Assembly (NCBI GenBank): GCA_944385065.1
Contig: CALWVX010000089.1
Location: 1 to 7,153, forward strand
DNA from: an uncultured Oscillospiraceae bacterium
GTDB lineage: Bacteria > Bacillota > Clostridia > Oscillospirales > Oscillospiraceae
Length of the DNA: 7,153 nt
Direction of reading: 5' to 3'
The first letter of the stretch is position 1; each line of letters begins with the position of its first letter. A program made the position numbers and the translations under genes. This document shows, piece by piece, positions 1 to 6,124 of this stretch. The notes under the pieces were generated by a model. The model saw only the letters and a list, made by a program, of their open reading frames with translations, was not told where the DNA came from and searched no databases.

Positions 1-612
1 ACCCTGGACCGGATGAACGACCTGGTGGACGGCATCAAGATCACCGGCCAGGTCCAGTACCGGGGCCAGGACATCTATGCCCCCGGGGTGGACGTGACCT
101 GGCTGCGCAAGCAGGTGGGCATGGTGTTTCAGAAGCCCAACCCCTTCCCCATGTCCATCTATGACAACGTGGCATACGGCCCCCGGACCCACGGCATCCG
201 CAACAAGGTGAAGCTGGATGAGATTGTGGAGAAGTCCCTGCGGGGAGCGGCCATCTGGGACGAGGTGAAGGACCGCCTGAAGAAGTCCGCCCTGGGTCTG
301 TCCGGCGGCCAGCAGCAGCGGCTGTGCATCGCCCGGGCTCTGGCTGTGGAGCCCGACATCCTCCTCATGGATGAGGCGACCTCCGCTCTGGATCCCATCT
401 CCACTTCCAAGATCGAGGACCTTGCGATGGAGCTGAAAAAAGATTATACTATCATCATGGTCACGCACAATATGCAGCAGGCCGCCCGTATTTCGGACAA
501 CACCGCCTTCTTCCTGCTGGGGGAGATGGTGGAGTTCGGCAAGACGGAGCAGATCTTTTCCGTGCCCCATGATAAGCGGACGGAGGACTACATCACCGGG
601 AGGTTTGGATAA
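1..612 (+). CDS. pstB: Phosphate ABC transporter ATP-binding protein PstB, 5'-truncated by window edge
   Basis: ATPase subunit of the high-affinity phosphate importer PstSCAB; it sits on the cytoplasmic face of PstC/PstA and hydrolyses ATP to drive uptake. The reading frame is open from base 1 (TLDR precedes the Met at 13), so the Met codon at 13 is internal and the N-terminus with the Walker A loop lies outside the window. Visible motifs are the Q-loop in VGMVFQKPNPFP (Gln codon at 130), the ABC signature LSGGQQQR (298-321), Walker B ILLMDE followed by the D-loop SALD (Walker B Asp codon at 370), and the H-loop in MVTHNMQQAA (His codon at 466). The KPNPFPMSIYDNVAYGPR stretch is typical of PstB rather than of other importers. 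The residue after the Walker B glutamate is Ala (DEATSALD), where PstB usually has Pro. The stop TAA is at 610-612, 2 nt before phoU, indicating co-transcription. Family assignment is secure. Confidence 0.96.
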   Translation, partial: TLDRMNDLVDGIKITGQVQYRGQDIYAPGVDVTWLRKQVGMVFQKPNPFPMSIYDNVAYGPRTHGIRNKVKLDEIVEKSLRGAAIWDEVKDRLKKSALGLSGGQQQRLCIARALAVEPDILLMDEATSALDPISTSKIEDLAMELKKDYTIIMVTHNMQQAARISDNTAFFLLGEMVEFGKTEQIFSVPHDKRTEDYITGRFG

Positions 613-614
613 CC

Positions 615-1256
615 ATGAGAAATGTCTTTCACGAGCAGCTGGATCAGCTGAATGTGGAGCTGATCAAGATGGGCGCCATGTGCGAGGAAGCCATCTCCGC
701 CGCCACCAAGGCCTATCTGGAGGGGGACAAGGAGCTGGGCCAGCGGGCCGTCACCCTGGAACAGGACATCGATCACAAGGAGCGGGACATCGAGAGCCAG
801 TGCATGAACCTGCTCCTGCGGCAGCAGCCGGTGGCCAGCGACCTGCGCACCGTCTCCGCCGCCATGCGGATGATCTCCGACATGGAGCGCATCGGCGACC
901 AGGCCTCTGATATTGCGGAGATTGCCCGGGACATGAAGCGCAGCAGCGTGATTCAGGAAGTGCCCATGGAGGCCATGGCTCTGGCCGCCATCAAAATGGT
1001 GACCGACAGCGTGGACTCCTTTGTTCAGGGCGACCTGGAGCTGGCCCACTCGGTGATCGTTCAGGACGACGGCGTGGACCAGCTGTTTCTGGATATCCGG
1101 GCCAAGCTGATTCATCTGATCGCCCAGGGCAAGGACGGAGAGCTGTGCCTGGACCTGATGATGGTCGCCAAGTATTTCGAGCGGATCGGCGACCACGCCT
1201 GCAATATCGCCCAGTGGGTGGAATATGCCCTGACCGGCGAATACGAAGACGACTGA
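615..1256 (+). CDS. phoU: Phosphate signalling protein PhoU
   Basis: Cytoplasmic all-helical regulator that links the Pst transporter to the PhoR-type kinase and damps the phosphate-starvation response when phosphate is plentiful. The 213-aa length is normal for the family. Two tandem PhoU domains are visible, each with its metal-binding motif: ERIGDQASD at residues 91-99 and ERIGDHACN at 189-197. The ATG at 615 is preceded by GGGAGG (598-603), which lies within the end of pstB. The gap to pstB is 2 nt and the gap to the regulator gene is 25 nt, so the genes almost certainly form one transcript. Because PhoU represses the kinase downstream of it, its place between transporter and two-component genes fits its role as coupler. 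Nothing in the protein looks degraded. Confidence 0.96.
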   Translation: MRNVFHEQLDQLNVELIKMGAMCEEAISAATKAYLEGDKELGQRAVTLEQDIDHKERDIESQCMNLLLRQQPVASDLRTVSAAMRMISDMERIGDQASDIAEIARDMKRSSVIQEVPMEAMALAAIKMVTDSVDSFVQGDLELAHSVIVQDDGVDQLFLDIRAKLIHLIAQGKDGELCLDLMMVAKYFERIGDHACNIAQWVEYALTGEYEDD

Positions 1257-1270
1257 GCGCCCGGGAAAGC

Positions 1271-1277
1271 GGGGGAG
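1271..1277 (+). promoter_or_regulatory. Ribosome binding site supporting the TTG start of the response regulator
   Basis: GGGGGAG lies 4 nt before a TTG at 1282. No in-frame ATG or GTG lies between the phoU stop and the conserved (M)VYILEDD beginning of the receiver domain, so TTG is the only start that gives a full receiver domain and has a Shine-Dalgarno. The short spacing suggests moderate translation efficiency. Confidence 0.65.
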
Positions 1278-1281
1278 AACA

Positions 1282-1953
1282 TTGGTCTATATCTTGGAGG
1301 ACGACGCCAGCATCCGGAAGCTGGTGACGTACACCCTGAACAGCCAGGGGATGGAGGCGGAGGGGTTCGAGTGTCCCTCCCAGTTCTGGAGCGCTCTGGG
1401 AGAGCGCAAGCCCGATCTGGTGCTGCTGGACATCATGCTGCCCGAGGAGGACGGTCTGCAGGTGCTCAAACGCCTGCGTGCCGATCCGGCGACGCATCGC
1501 CTGCCGGTGCTGATGCTCACCGCAAAGGGGACGGAGTATGACAAGGTGCTGGGATTGGATCAGGGGGCGGATGACTACATCGCCAAGCCCTTCGGAATGA
1601 TGGAGCTGATGGCCCGCATCCGGGCCGCCCTGCGCCATGCGGGTCAGTCCCAGCCGAGCGGCGCCTATCAGCTGGGAGAGCTGTACGTGGATCCCGCCCA
1701 GCATGTGGTCCGGGTGGGCGGCCGGGAGGTGGCCCTGACGCTGAAGGAGTTCCAGCTCCTTACCCTGCTGCTGGAGCGGCGGGGAACCGTGTTTACCCGG
1801 GATCAGCTGCTCAATACCATCTGGGGCTATGAGTTCGACGGGGCCAGCCGGACGGTGGACGTGCATATCCGCACTCTGCGCCAGAAGCTGGGAGAGGCGG
1901 GCGGCTGTATCGAGACGGTCCGGGGGATCGGGTATAAAATTTCCGGGGATTAG
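1282..1953 (+). CDS. phoB: PhoB/PhoP-type response regulator (OmpR family)
   Basis: DNA-binding response regulator of 223 aa, most likely the phosphate-regulon activator (PhoB, called PhoP in Bacillus). The receiver domain spans roughly residues 2-120: acidic pocket EDD at 6-8, phospho-acceptor Asp50 in LLDIMLP, switch Thr80 in MLTAK, and Lys102 in AKPF. The C-terminal winged-helix DNA-binding domain covers about 130-220, with the recognition helix around SRTVDVHIRTLRQKLG (189-204) and the closing VRGIGYKI wing. The start is TTG. Alternative starts further upstream would run into phoU and add residues not expected before the first receiver strand. OmpR-family regulators look alike, so the phosphate role is inferred from position directly after pstB-phoU and before a PhoR-like kinase. 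The receiver and DNA-binding domains are intact, with all phosphotransfer residues present. Confidence 0.9.
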   Translation: MVYILEDDASIRKLVTYTLNSQGMEAEGFECPSQFWSALGERKPDLVLLDIMLPEEDGLQVLKRLRADPATHRLPVLMLTAKGTEYDKVLGLDQGADDYIAKPFGMMELMARIRAALRHAGQSQPSGAYQLGELYVDPAQHVVRVGGREVALTLKEFQLLTLLLERRGTVFTRDQLLNTIWGYEFDGASRTVDVHIRTLRQKLGEAGGCIETVRGIGYKISGD

Positions 1954-2075
1954 CCCGCAGGCCGCCCGGAGAGGGTCTGTTTGGAACTGCAATGTCCGGC
2001 CGGTCACGGCAGGGGACGGGGGTTCGGGGCAGGCCCTTGCGCTTATTTCGGATCAAACAATCAGGAGTTGAGAAT
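1954..2075 (+). other. 122-bp non-coding spacer between regulator and kinase genes
   Basis: This spacer is longer than the others in the operon. It is GC-rich up to about 2035, then turns A/T-rich just before the kinase ribosome binding site. An ATG at 1992 is in frame with the kinase but has no Shine-Dalgarno and would add an Arg/Gly-rich 28-residue extension. I see no convincing terminator (no stem followed by a T run) and no -35/-10 pair at good spacing. Its function, if any, is unknown. Confidence 0.5.
2063..2067 (+). promoter_or_regulatory. Ribosome binding site that fixes the kinase start at 2076
   Basis: AGGAG lies 8 nt before the ATG at 2076 (GGAGTTGAGAATATGG). This decides against the in-frame ATG at 1992, which has no ribosome binding site. 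Starting at 2076 puts a short basic stretch (MAKKIFRS) immediately before the first membrane helix, as expected for an N-in topology. Confidence 0.85.
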
Positions 2076-3737
2076 ATGGCAAAAAAGATTTTCCGCAGCA
2101 CCATGGCGGTGGGACTGTGGGTGCTGCTGCTGTCGGCGGCTCTGTTTATGGGAATGCTGTACCAGTATTTCACCGACCGCTTCACCCGGGAGCTGGAAGC
2201 GGAGGCCTGGCTGGTGGCCAGAGGGGTGGAGTCCATGGGAATGGACTATCTGGACGGCCTTCAGACTGAGAACCGCGTTACCTGGGTGGCGGAAGACGGA
2301 ACGGTTTTGTACGACAATATGGCGGATGAGAGTTCCATGGAGAACCACGCCGACCGGGAGGAAATTCAGGAGGCTCTGCGCAGCAGCCAGGGCACGGCCC
2401 GGCGGGAGTCGGCCACGTTGTCGCAGCTGACCATTTATGTGGCCCACCGGCTGGAAGATGGAACGGTGATTCGTCTGGCGGGCAGCCAGAGCACCGTGAT
2501 GCACCTGCTGCTGGCCATGGCTCCGCCCATTGTGCTGATTCTGATCGTCACGCTGCTCTTCGCCGCGGCGCTGTCCTCCCGGCTGACCAAGCGGCTCATC
2601 CGGCCCATTCTGGAGCTGGACCTGGAGCACCCGGAGGAGAGCGAGGTCTATGACGAGCTGTCTCCGCTGCTCACCCGAATCCGCCGTCAGAATGACACCA
2701 TTCAGGAACAGATGGATCAGCTGCGCCAGCAGCGGCAGGAGTTTACCGCGCTGACCGAGAATATGTCCGAGGGGTTCCTCCTGCTGGACGCCAAGGGGAG
2801 GGTGCTCTCCTATAACAGCGGGGCGCTGCGCCTGCTGGGGGCGGCGCCTCCGCCGGAGGAGGCCAACGTCCTGACCCTGGACCGGGGGGACACCTTCCAG
2901 CAAGTGGTCGGCCAGGCGCTGGACGGCCGCCGCAGCCAGCTCCAGATGGAGCGGGGCGGACGGGTGATTCAGCTGCTGGGCGACCCGGTGCTCCGGGACG
3001 GGCAGCCCGCCGGAGCGGTTCTGGTGCTGCTGGACATCACAGAGCGGGAGCAGGGGGAGCGGATGCGCCGGGAATTCACCGCCAACGTGTCCCACGAGCT
3101 GAAAACTCCGCTGACCTCCATCTCCGGCATGGCGGAGATCATGAAGGACGGCTTTGTCAAGCCGGAGGATATTCAGGGCTTTGCCGCCGACATCTATAAA
3201 GAGAGCCAGCGGCTGATCCGCCTGGTGGAGGACATCATCCACCTGTCCCGGCTGGACGAGGGAGGCGGCGGCTTGGAGCAGCAGGAGATTGACCTGCTGG
3301 ATCTGGCTCACACGGTGGAGGACCGGCTCCAGGCCCTGGCTTCCCAGGATCAGGTCACGCTGTCGGTGGAGGGGGACCACGCGCTGATCCGGGGTCTGCC
3401 CTCTATTGTGGAGGAAATGGTCTATAACCTGTGCGACAATGCCATCAAGTATAACCGTCCGGAGGGGGCGGTCACGGTCCGGGTGGCGGACGGCCCGGAT
3501 GCGGTGACCCTGTCTGTGGAGGATACGGGCATCGGAATCCCGGAGGAGGACCAGGAGAGGGTGTTCGAGCGGTTTTACCGGGTGGACAAGAGCCATTCCA
3601 AAGCCATCGGCGGCACCGGACTGGGGCTGTCCATTGTCAAGCACGGGGCCGCGCTCCACAGTGCCAGAGTGGAGCTGGACAGTGTGTCCGGCAAAGGCAC
3701 CACGGTGCGCCTGATCTTTCCCAGGGAGCAGGGATAA
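2076..3737 (+). CDS. phoR: PhoR-type sensor histidine kinase with PAS domain
   Basis: Membrane-bound sensor kinase of 553 aa, the expected partner of the regulator encoded just before it. Order of parts: membrane helix 1 at about 11-31, an extracytoplasmic domain of about 110 residues, membrane helix 2 at about 144-167, a short HAMP-like and coiled linker (about 168-222, ending EQMDQLRQQRQEF), a PAS domain at about 223-322, then the kinase core. The HisKA box has the phospho-acceptor His340 in VSHELKTPLTS. The ATPase domain shows the N box NLCDNAIKYN (451-460), G1 box DTGIGIPE (483-490), F box ERFYRV (498-503) and G2 box GGTGLGLSIVKH (512-523). All catalytic motifs are intact. Domain layout and the pstB-phoU-regulator context match PhoR. 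Phosphate is probably sensed through PstB/PhoU rather than by direct ligand binding, which is family knowledge and not visible here. Confidence 0.92.
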   Translation: MAKKIFRSTMAVGLWVLLLSAALFMGMLYQYFTDRFTRELEAEAWLVARGVESMGMDYLDGLQTENRVTWVAEDGTVLYDNMADESSMENHADREEIQEALRSSQGTARRESATLSQLTIYVAHRLEDGTVIRLAGSQSTVMHLLLAMAPPIVLILIVTLLFAAALSSRLTKRLIRPILELDLEHPEESEVYDELSPLLTRIRRQNDTIQEQMDQLRQQRQEFTALTENMSEGFLLLDAKGRVLSYNSGALRLLGAAPPPEEANVLTLDRGDTFQQVVGQALDGRRSQLQMERGGRVIQLLGDPVLRDGQPAGAVLVLLDITEREQGERMRREFTANVSHELKTPLTSISGMAEIMKDGFVKPEDIQGFAADIYKESQRLIRLVEDIIHLSRLDEGGGGLEQQEIDLLDLAHTVEDRLQALASQDQVTLSVEGDHALIRGLPSIVEEMVYNLCDNAIKYNRPEGAVTVRVADGPDAVTLSVEDTGIGIPEEDQERVFERFYRVDKSHSKAIGGTGLGLSIVKHGAALHSARVELDSVSGKGTTVRLIFPREQG

Positions 3738-3778
3738 GCCGGTTCTCCCGCAAGATCGGAAGAATAGGGACGAATGAA

Positions 3779-3810
3779 TGCCGCCGCAGGCCAGAGGGCC
3801 TGCGGCGGCA
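3779..3810 (+). terminator. GC-rich hairpin after phoR, probable operon terminator
   Basis: Perfect stem of 13 bp (arms 3780-3792 and 3797-3809, left arm GCCGCCGCAGGCC), extended to 14 by the T3779-A3810 pair, with loop AGAG. It begins about 40 nt after the phoR stop. The following bases (AAGCATTTCGG) contain no real U run, so it may be an inefficient terminator or a 3'-end stabilising stem rather than a classical intrinsic terminator. Confidence 0.65.
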
Positions 3811-3849
3811 AAGCATTTCGGAAATTTTGAACAAATACAAGAAAAGTAA

Positions 3850-3878
3850 TTGTAAATATCTTGTAGGAATGTTATAAT
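3850..3878 (+). promoter_or_regulatory. Sigma-A-type promoter with extended -10
   Basis: TTGTAA (3850-3855) and a perfect TATAAT (3873-3878) are separated by 17 bp. TGT immediately before the -10 (3870-3872) supplies the extended -10 TGn motif. The upstream sequence from about 3825 is A/T-rich. Transcription would start near 3885, giving a leader of roughly 50 nt before the start codon at 3937. It drives the phosphoribosyltransferase-like gene independently of the phosphate operon. Confidence 0.88.
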
Positions 3879-3921
3879 GAGGGCGCACAGGGAGAGAGCC
3901 TGTCTGAGAGACAACTGTAGA

Positions 3922-3930
3922 AAAGGAGGT
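3922..3930 (+). promoter_or_regulatory. Strong Shine-Dalgarno fixing the start at 3937
   Basis: AAAGGAGGT is a near-perfect anti-16S match, 6 nt before ATG 3937. An in-frame ATG at 3877 overlaps the -10 hexamer, so it would fall upstream of the expected transcript start and cannot be the translation start. Confidence 0.92.
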
Positions 3931-3936
3931 CAGACC

Positions 3937-4572
3937 ATGGAATCGGTCCAGATGAAGCACCCGTTTAATCCCAAAATGGTGGTCACGGTGTTCAACGGCC
4001 ACTTCGCCACCCGCCATTCCCACAACACCCGCTATATCGACATTACCCGCATGAAGCACGAGCACACCATGGCTCGGGAGGCTGCCATCGCCCTGTCCCA
4101 GCGGTACACCTATGAAAAAGGGGTGGATACCATTGTCTGCCTGGACGGCAGCGAGGTGATCGGGGCATTTCTGGCCCGCCACCTGTCTCAGAACGATCGG
4201 TTCAACCTCAATGAGGGGAAGAACATCAATGTGGTCACGCCTGAGTACGACTCCAATGGGCAGCTGATCTTCCGGGACAATCTGGCCCCCATGGTGACGG
4301 GAAAGGATGTGCTCATTCTGATCTCCACCGTCAACTCGGGCAAGACCAGCGCCCGGTGTCTGGAGTGCGTGCAGTATTACGGCGGAAGGGTCCAGGGAAT
4401 CGCCGCTGTCTTCAGCTGTCTGGAGGAGGTGGGGGGGATTCCGGTGTACAGTCTCTTTACCCCCGATGAGATACCGGGCTATGAGACCTATGCGCCCAAA
4501 CAGTGCCCCATGTGTCAGCGCGGGGAAAAGATCGACGCGCTGGCCAACAGCTATGGATTCTCCCGGCTGTGA
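3937..4572 (+). CDS. Orotate phosphoribosyltransferase-like protein with atypical PRPP loop
   Basis: Cytoplasmic protein of 211 aa that resembles orotate phosphoribosyltransferase-like proteins of Clostridia. The core has the alternating strand/helix character of type I phosphoribosyltransferases: VDTIVCLDGSEVIGAFLA (63-80) fits the early strand-loop-helix, and INVVTPEYDSNGQLIFRDN (97-115) fits the flexible-loop region. VLILISTVNSGKTS (125-138) occupies the place of the PRPP-binding loop, whose classical form is four hydrophobic residues, an acidic pair, then TTGxT. Here the acidic pair is replaced by Ile129-Ser130, while the Gly and Thr of the loop are kept. The C-terminus carries a CPMC motif (Cys190, Cys193), which could bind metal. 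It may be a real enzyme with a divergent site, or a non-catalytic nucleotide or PRPP sensor. No other pyrimidine or purine gene is next to it; it has its own promoter and terminator. Fold-family assignment is moderately sure; substrate is unknown. Confidence 0.78.
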   Translation: MESVQMKHPFNPKMVVTVFNGHFATRHSHNTRYIDITRMKHEHTMAREAAIALSQRYTYEKGVDTIVCLDGSEVIGAFLARHLSQNDRFNLNEGKNINVVTPEYDSNGQLIFRDNLAPMVTGKDVLILISTVNSGKTSARCLECVQYYGGRVQGIAAVFSCLEEVGGIPVYSLFTPDEIPGYETYAPKQCPMCQRGEKIDALANSYGFSRL

Positions 4573-4587
4573 ATGTTGTGACAACCG

Positions 4588-4619
4588 CCGCTCCCGGCCC
4601 GGGCCGGGAGCGGTTTTTT
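4588..4619 (+). terminator. Strong intrinsic terminator
   Basis: Bases 4588-4613 are a perfect 26-nt palindrome (CCGCTCCCGGCCC followed by its complement). It forms a GC-rich stem of about 11 bp with a 4-nt loop, directly followed by TTTTTT (4614-4619). It lies 15 nt after the stop of the phosphoribosyltransferase-like gene, closing that unit and insulating the arginine genes. Confidence 0.96.
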
Positions 4620-4650
4620 ACGCATCTGAATTGAATAGAAAGCCGTTATA

Positions 4651-4668
4651 TACAAATAAATATTCATT
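4651..4668 (+). promoter_or_regulatory. Candidate ARG box 1 (ArgR/AhrC operator)
   Basis: TACAAATAAATATTCATT compared with the E. coli-type consensus wnTGAATwwwwATTCAnw: the right half ATTCA is perfect, the centre AAAT is all A/T, and the left half is CAAAT (two mismatches). It lies in the AT-rich region upstream of the argG promoter, where an arginine repressor site would be expected. AT-rich sequence produces such matches by chance, so this is a candidate only. Confidence 0.5.
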
Positions 4669-4702
4669 TTTGGTGAAATTTAACGGAAAAAAATTCGAGT
4701 AT

Positions 4703-4720
4703 TTTGAATAACTATGCAAA
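4703..4720 (+). promoter_or_regulatory. Candidate ARG box 2 (ArgR/AhrC operator)
   Basis: TTTGAATAACTATGCAAA against wnTGAATwwwwATTCAnw: the left half TGAAT is perfect, the centre AACT has one non-A/T base, and the right half ATGCA has one mismatch. Its end is 8 bp upstream of the -35 hexamer of the argG promoter. Box 1 begins 52 bp upstream of this one, about five helical turns. ArgR hexamers usually bind pairs of boxes, but those are typically closer together. Confidence 0.5.
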
Positions 4721-4728
4721 TAAAACTC

Positions 4729-4757
4729 TTGCAATTCCGCAGAAAGCGTGATAGACT
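4729..4757 (+). promoter_or_regulatory. argG: Putative argG promoter
   Basis: TTGCAA (4729-4734) and TAGACT (4752-4757) are 17 bp apart, with TGA at 4749-4751 giving an extended -10. The -10 is weaker than consensus (4 of 6), which suits a regulated promoter. The start of transcription would be near 4764, giving a leader of about 55 nt. Upstream A/T tracts may act as an UP element. Confidence 0.65.
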
Positions 4758-4774
4758 GTTGCCATTGAAGATGA

Positions 4775-4796
4775 GCCGGGGAAAATCTTCTCCGGC
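4775..4796 (+). promoter_or_regulatory. Hairpin in the argG leader
   Basis: GCCGGGGAA (4775-4783) pairs with TTCTCCGGC (4788-4796), 9 bp including one G-U, around a 4-nt loop. It ends 9 nt before the argG ribosome binding site GGAGGG (4806-4811). There is no U run after it, so it is not a terminator as it stands. AAAAT at 4782-4786 could instead pair with ATTTT at 4801-4805, a competing fold. A role in translation or mRNA stability is possible but unproven. Confidence 0.45.
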
Positions 4797-4819
4797 GGAA
4801 ATTTTGGAGGGAAACAACT

Positions 4820-6034
4820 ATGTCTCAGGTAAAAAAAGTGGTGCTGGCCTATTCCGGCGGTCTGGATACATCCATTATCATCCCCTGGCTGAAGGAGAAC
4901 TACGGCAACCCGGAGATTATTGCCGTGTCCGGCGATGTGGGACAGGGCACCGAGCTGGACGGACTGGAGGAGAAGGCCATCAAGACCGGGGCCTCCAAGC
5001 TGTATGTGGAGGACCTGACGGATCAGATGGTGGATGAGGTCATCATCCCCTCCATGATGATGGGGGCCAAGTATGAGGACTATCTCCTGGGCACCGCCTT
5101 TGCCCGGCCCATCATCGCCCGGCGGCTGGTGGAGATCGCCAAGCAGGAGGGCGCTGACGCCATCTGCCACGGCTGCACCGGCAAGGGCAACGATCAGGTG
5201 CGGTTTGAACTGGCCATCAAGCGCTTTGCCCCTGAGATGAAGATCATCGCCCCCTGGCGGGAGTGGGACATCAAGGGCCGGGATGAGGAGATCGACTACG
5301 CCGAGGCCCACAATGTGCCTCTGAAGATTTCCCGGGAGACCAATTACTCCAAGGACAAGAACCTGTGGCACCTGTCCCACGAGGGGCTGGATCTGGAGGA
5401 CCCCGCCAACGAGCCCCAGTACGACAAGCCCGGCTTCCTGGAGATGGGCGTCTCTCCCGCCATGGCCCCCGATCAGGCCACCTATGTGACCCTGGACTTT
5501 GAAAAGGGCTGGCCCGTGGCTGTGGACGGGGAGAAGATGAAGGCCAGCGACATCATCCGCAAGCTGAACAAGCTGGGCGGCGAAAACGGCATCGGCCTGC
5601 TGGACATTGTGGAGAACCGGCTGGTGGGCATGAAGGACCGGGGCGTGTACGAGACCCCGGGCGGCACCATCCTCTACCGGGCCCACGAGGTGCTGGAGAT
5701 GATCACCATCGACAAGGACACCAAGCACATGAAGCAGAAGCTGGCGGTGGACTTTGCCGATCTGGTGTATAACGGCAAGTGGTTCACCCCCCTGCGGGAG
5801 GCCCTCCAGGCCTTTGCCGTCAAGAGCCAGGAGTATGTGACCGGCACCGTGAAGCTCAAGCTGTACAAGGGCAACATCATCACCTCCTCGGTCACCTCTC
5901 CGTGCACCCTGTACTCGGAGAATCTGGTCACCTTCGAGGAGAGCGACTACGATCAGAAGGACTCCCAGGGCTTTATCAACCTGTGGGGGCTGCCCGACAA
6001 GGTTCAGGCGCTGCGGGAGCAGGGGAAACTTTGA
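4820..6034 (+). CDS. argG: Argininosuccinate synthase
   Basis: Cytoplasmic enzyme joining L-citrulline and L-aspartate with ATP (to AMP and PPi) to give argininosuccinate, the penultimate step to arginine. The 404-aa length matches the roughly 400-aa bacterial form. The N-terminal ATP-pyrophosphatase loop AYSGGLDTS is at 10-18. HGCTGKGNDQVRFE at 117-130 is the conserved nucleotide/citrulline/aspartate-binding signature. YSKDKNLWHLSHEG (176-189) and GVYETPGGTILYRAH (275-289) are further family blocks. ATG 4820 has GGAGGG 8 nt upstream. The gene begins a unit with argH. Preceding ARG-box-like sequences suggest repression by an ArgR/AhrC protein when arginine is abundant, though no argR gene lies in this window. 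All expected motifs are present. Confidence 0.98.
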   Translation: MSQVKKVVLAYSGGLDTSIIIPWLKENYGNPEIIAVSGDVGQGTELDGLEEKAIKTGASKLYVEDLTDQMVDEVIIPSMMMGAKYEDYLLGTAFARPIIARRLVEIAKQEGADAICHGCTGKGNDQVRFELAIKRFAPEMKIIAPWREWDIKGRDEEIDYAEAHNVPLKISRETNYSKDKNLWHLSHEGLDLEDPANEPQYDKPGFLEMGVSPAMAPDQATYVTLDFEKGWPVAVDGEKMKASDIIRKLNKLGGENGIGLLDIVENRLVGMKDRGVYETPGGTILYRAHEVLEMITIDKDTKHMKQKLAVDFADLVYNGKWFTPLREALQAFAVKSQEYVTGTVKLKLYKGNIITSSVTSPCTLYSENLVTFEESDYDQKDSQGFINLWGLPDKVQALREQGKL

Positions 6035-6067
6035 GTCAATTAGGAATTAGGAGTTAGGAATGAGAAA

Positions 6068-6099
6068 TTTCGGCGCGGCGGCGTGCCGCCGCGCCGAAA
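6068..6099 (+). other. Very GC-rich hairpin inside the repeat element
   Basis: CGGCGCGGCGGC (6071-6082) and GCCGCCGCGCCG (6085-6096) are perfect complements. Three outer A-T pairs (6068-6070 with 6097-6099) extend the stem. The geometric centre is GT, so a real loop would be CGTG. It is followed by GAATATTG, not a U run, so a classical intrinsic terminator is unlikely, though the stem could pause polymerase or block 3' exonucleases. Confidence 0.85.
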
Positions 6100-6106
6100 G
6101 AATATT

Positions 6107-6124
6107 GTCCGGCCGGGGCCGGAC
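6107..6124 (+). other. Second GC-rich hairpin inside the repeat element
   Basis: GTCCGGCC (6107-6114) is complementary to GGCCGGAC (6117-6124), with two bases between, so about 7 bp close over a 4-nt loop. It lies 7 nt after the first hairpin and before the right heptamer arm. Confidence 0.75.

Noticed and set aside
2037..2062. Internal promoter for the kinase gene (TTGCGC at 2037)
   Set aside because: No acceptable -10 hexamer lies 16-18 bp downstream; the bases there read around ATCAGG.
1992..2075. Kinase start at ATG 1992
   Set aside because: There is no Shine-Dalgarno before it, and it would add an Arg/Gly-rich extension ahead of the membrane helix. ATG 2076 has AGGAG at ideal spacing.
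2061..3914. Long open reading frame on the minus strand across the kinase gene
   Set aside because: It is the antisense shadow of a GC-rich coding region; its translation is low-complexity and rich in His, Gln, Leu and Gly, with no recognisable domain, while the + strand encodes an intact histidine kinase.
4466..4711. Small + strand open frame running from the end of the phosphoribosyltransferase-like gene through the terminator
   Set aside because: It overlaps a real gene in another frame, reads through a strong terminator and AT-rich promoter DNA, and has no ribosome binding site or recognisable sequence.
4712..5728. Long minus-strand open frame across the first part of argG
   Set aside because: It is an antisense shadow of argG with repetitive His/Gly/Leu/Val composition and no known motif. 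It would also cover the argG promoter and leader.
6068..6124. Rho-independent terminator between argG and argH
   Set aside because: The stems are strong, but neither is followed by a U run on either strand, so complete intrinsic termination is not supported.
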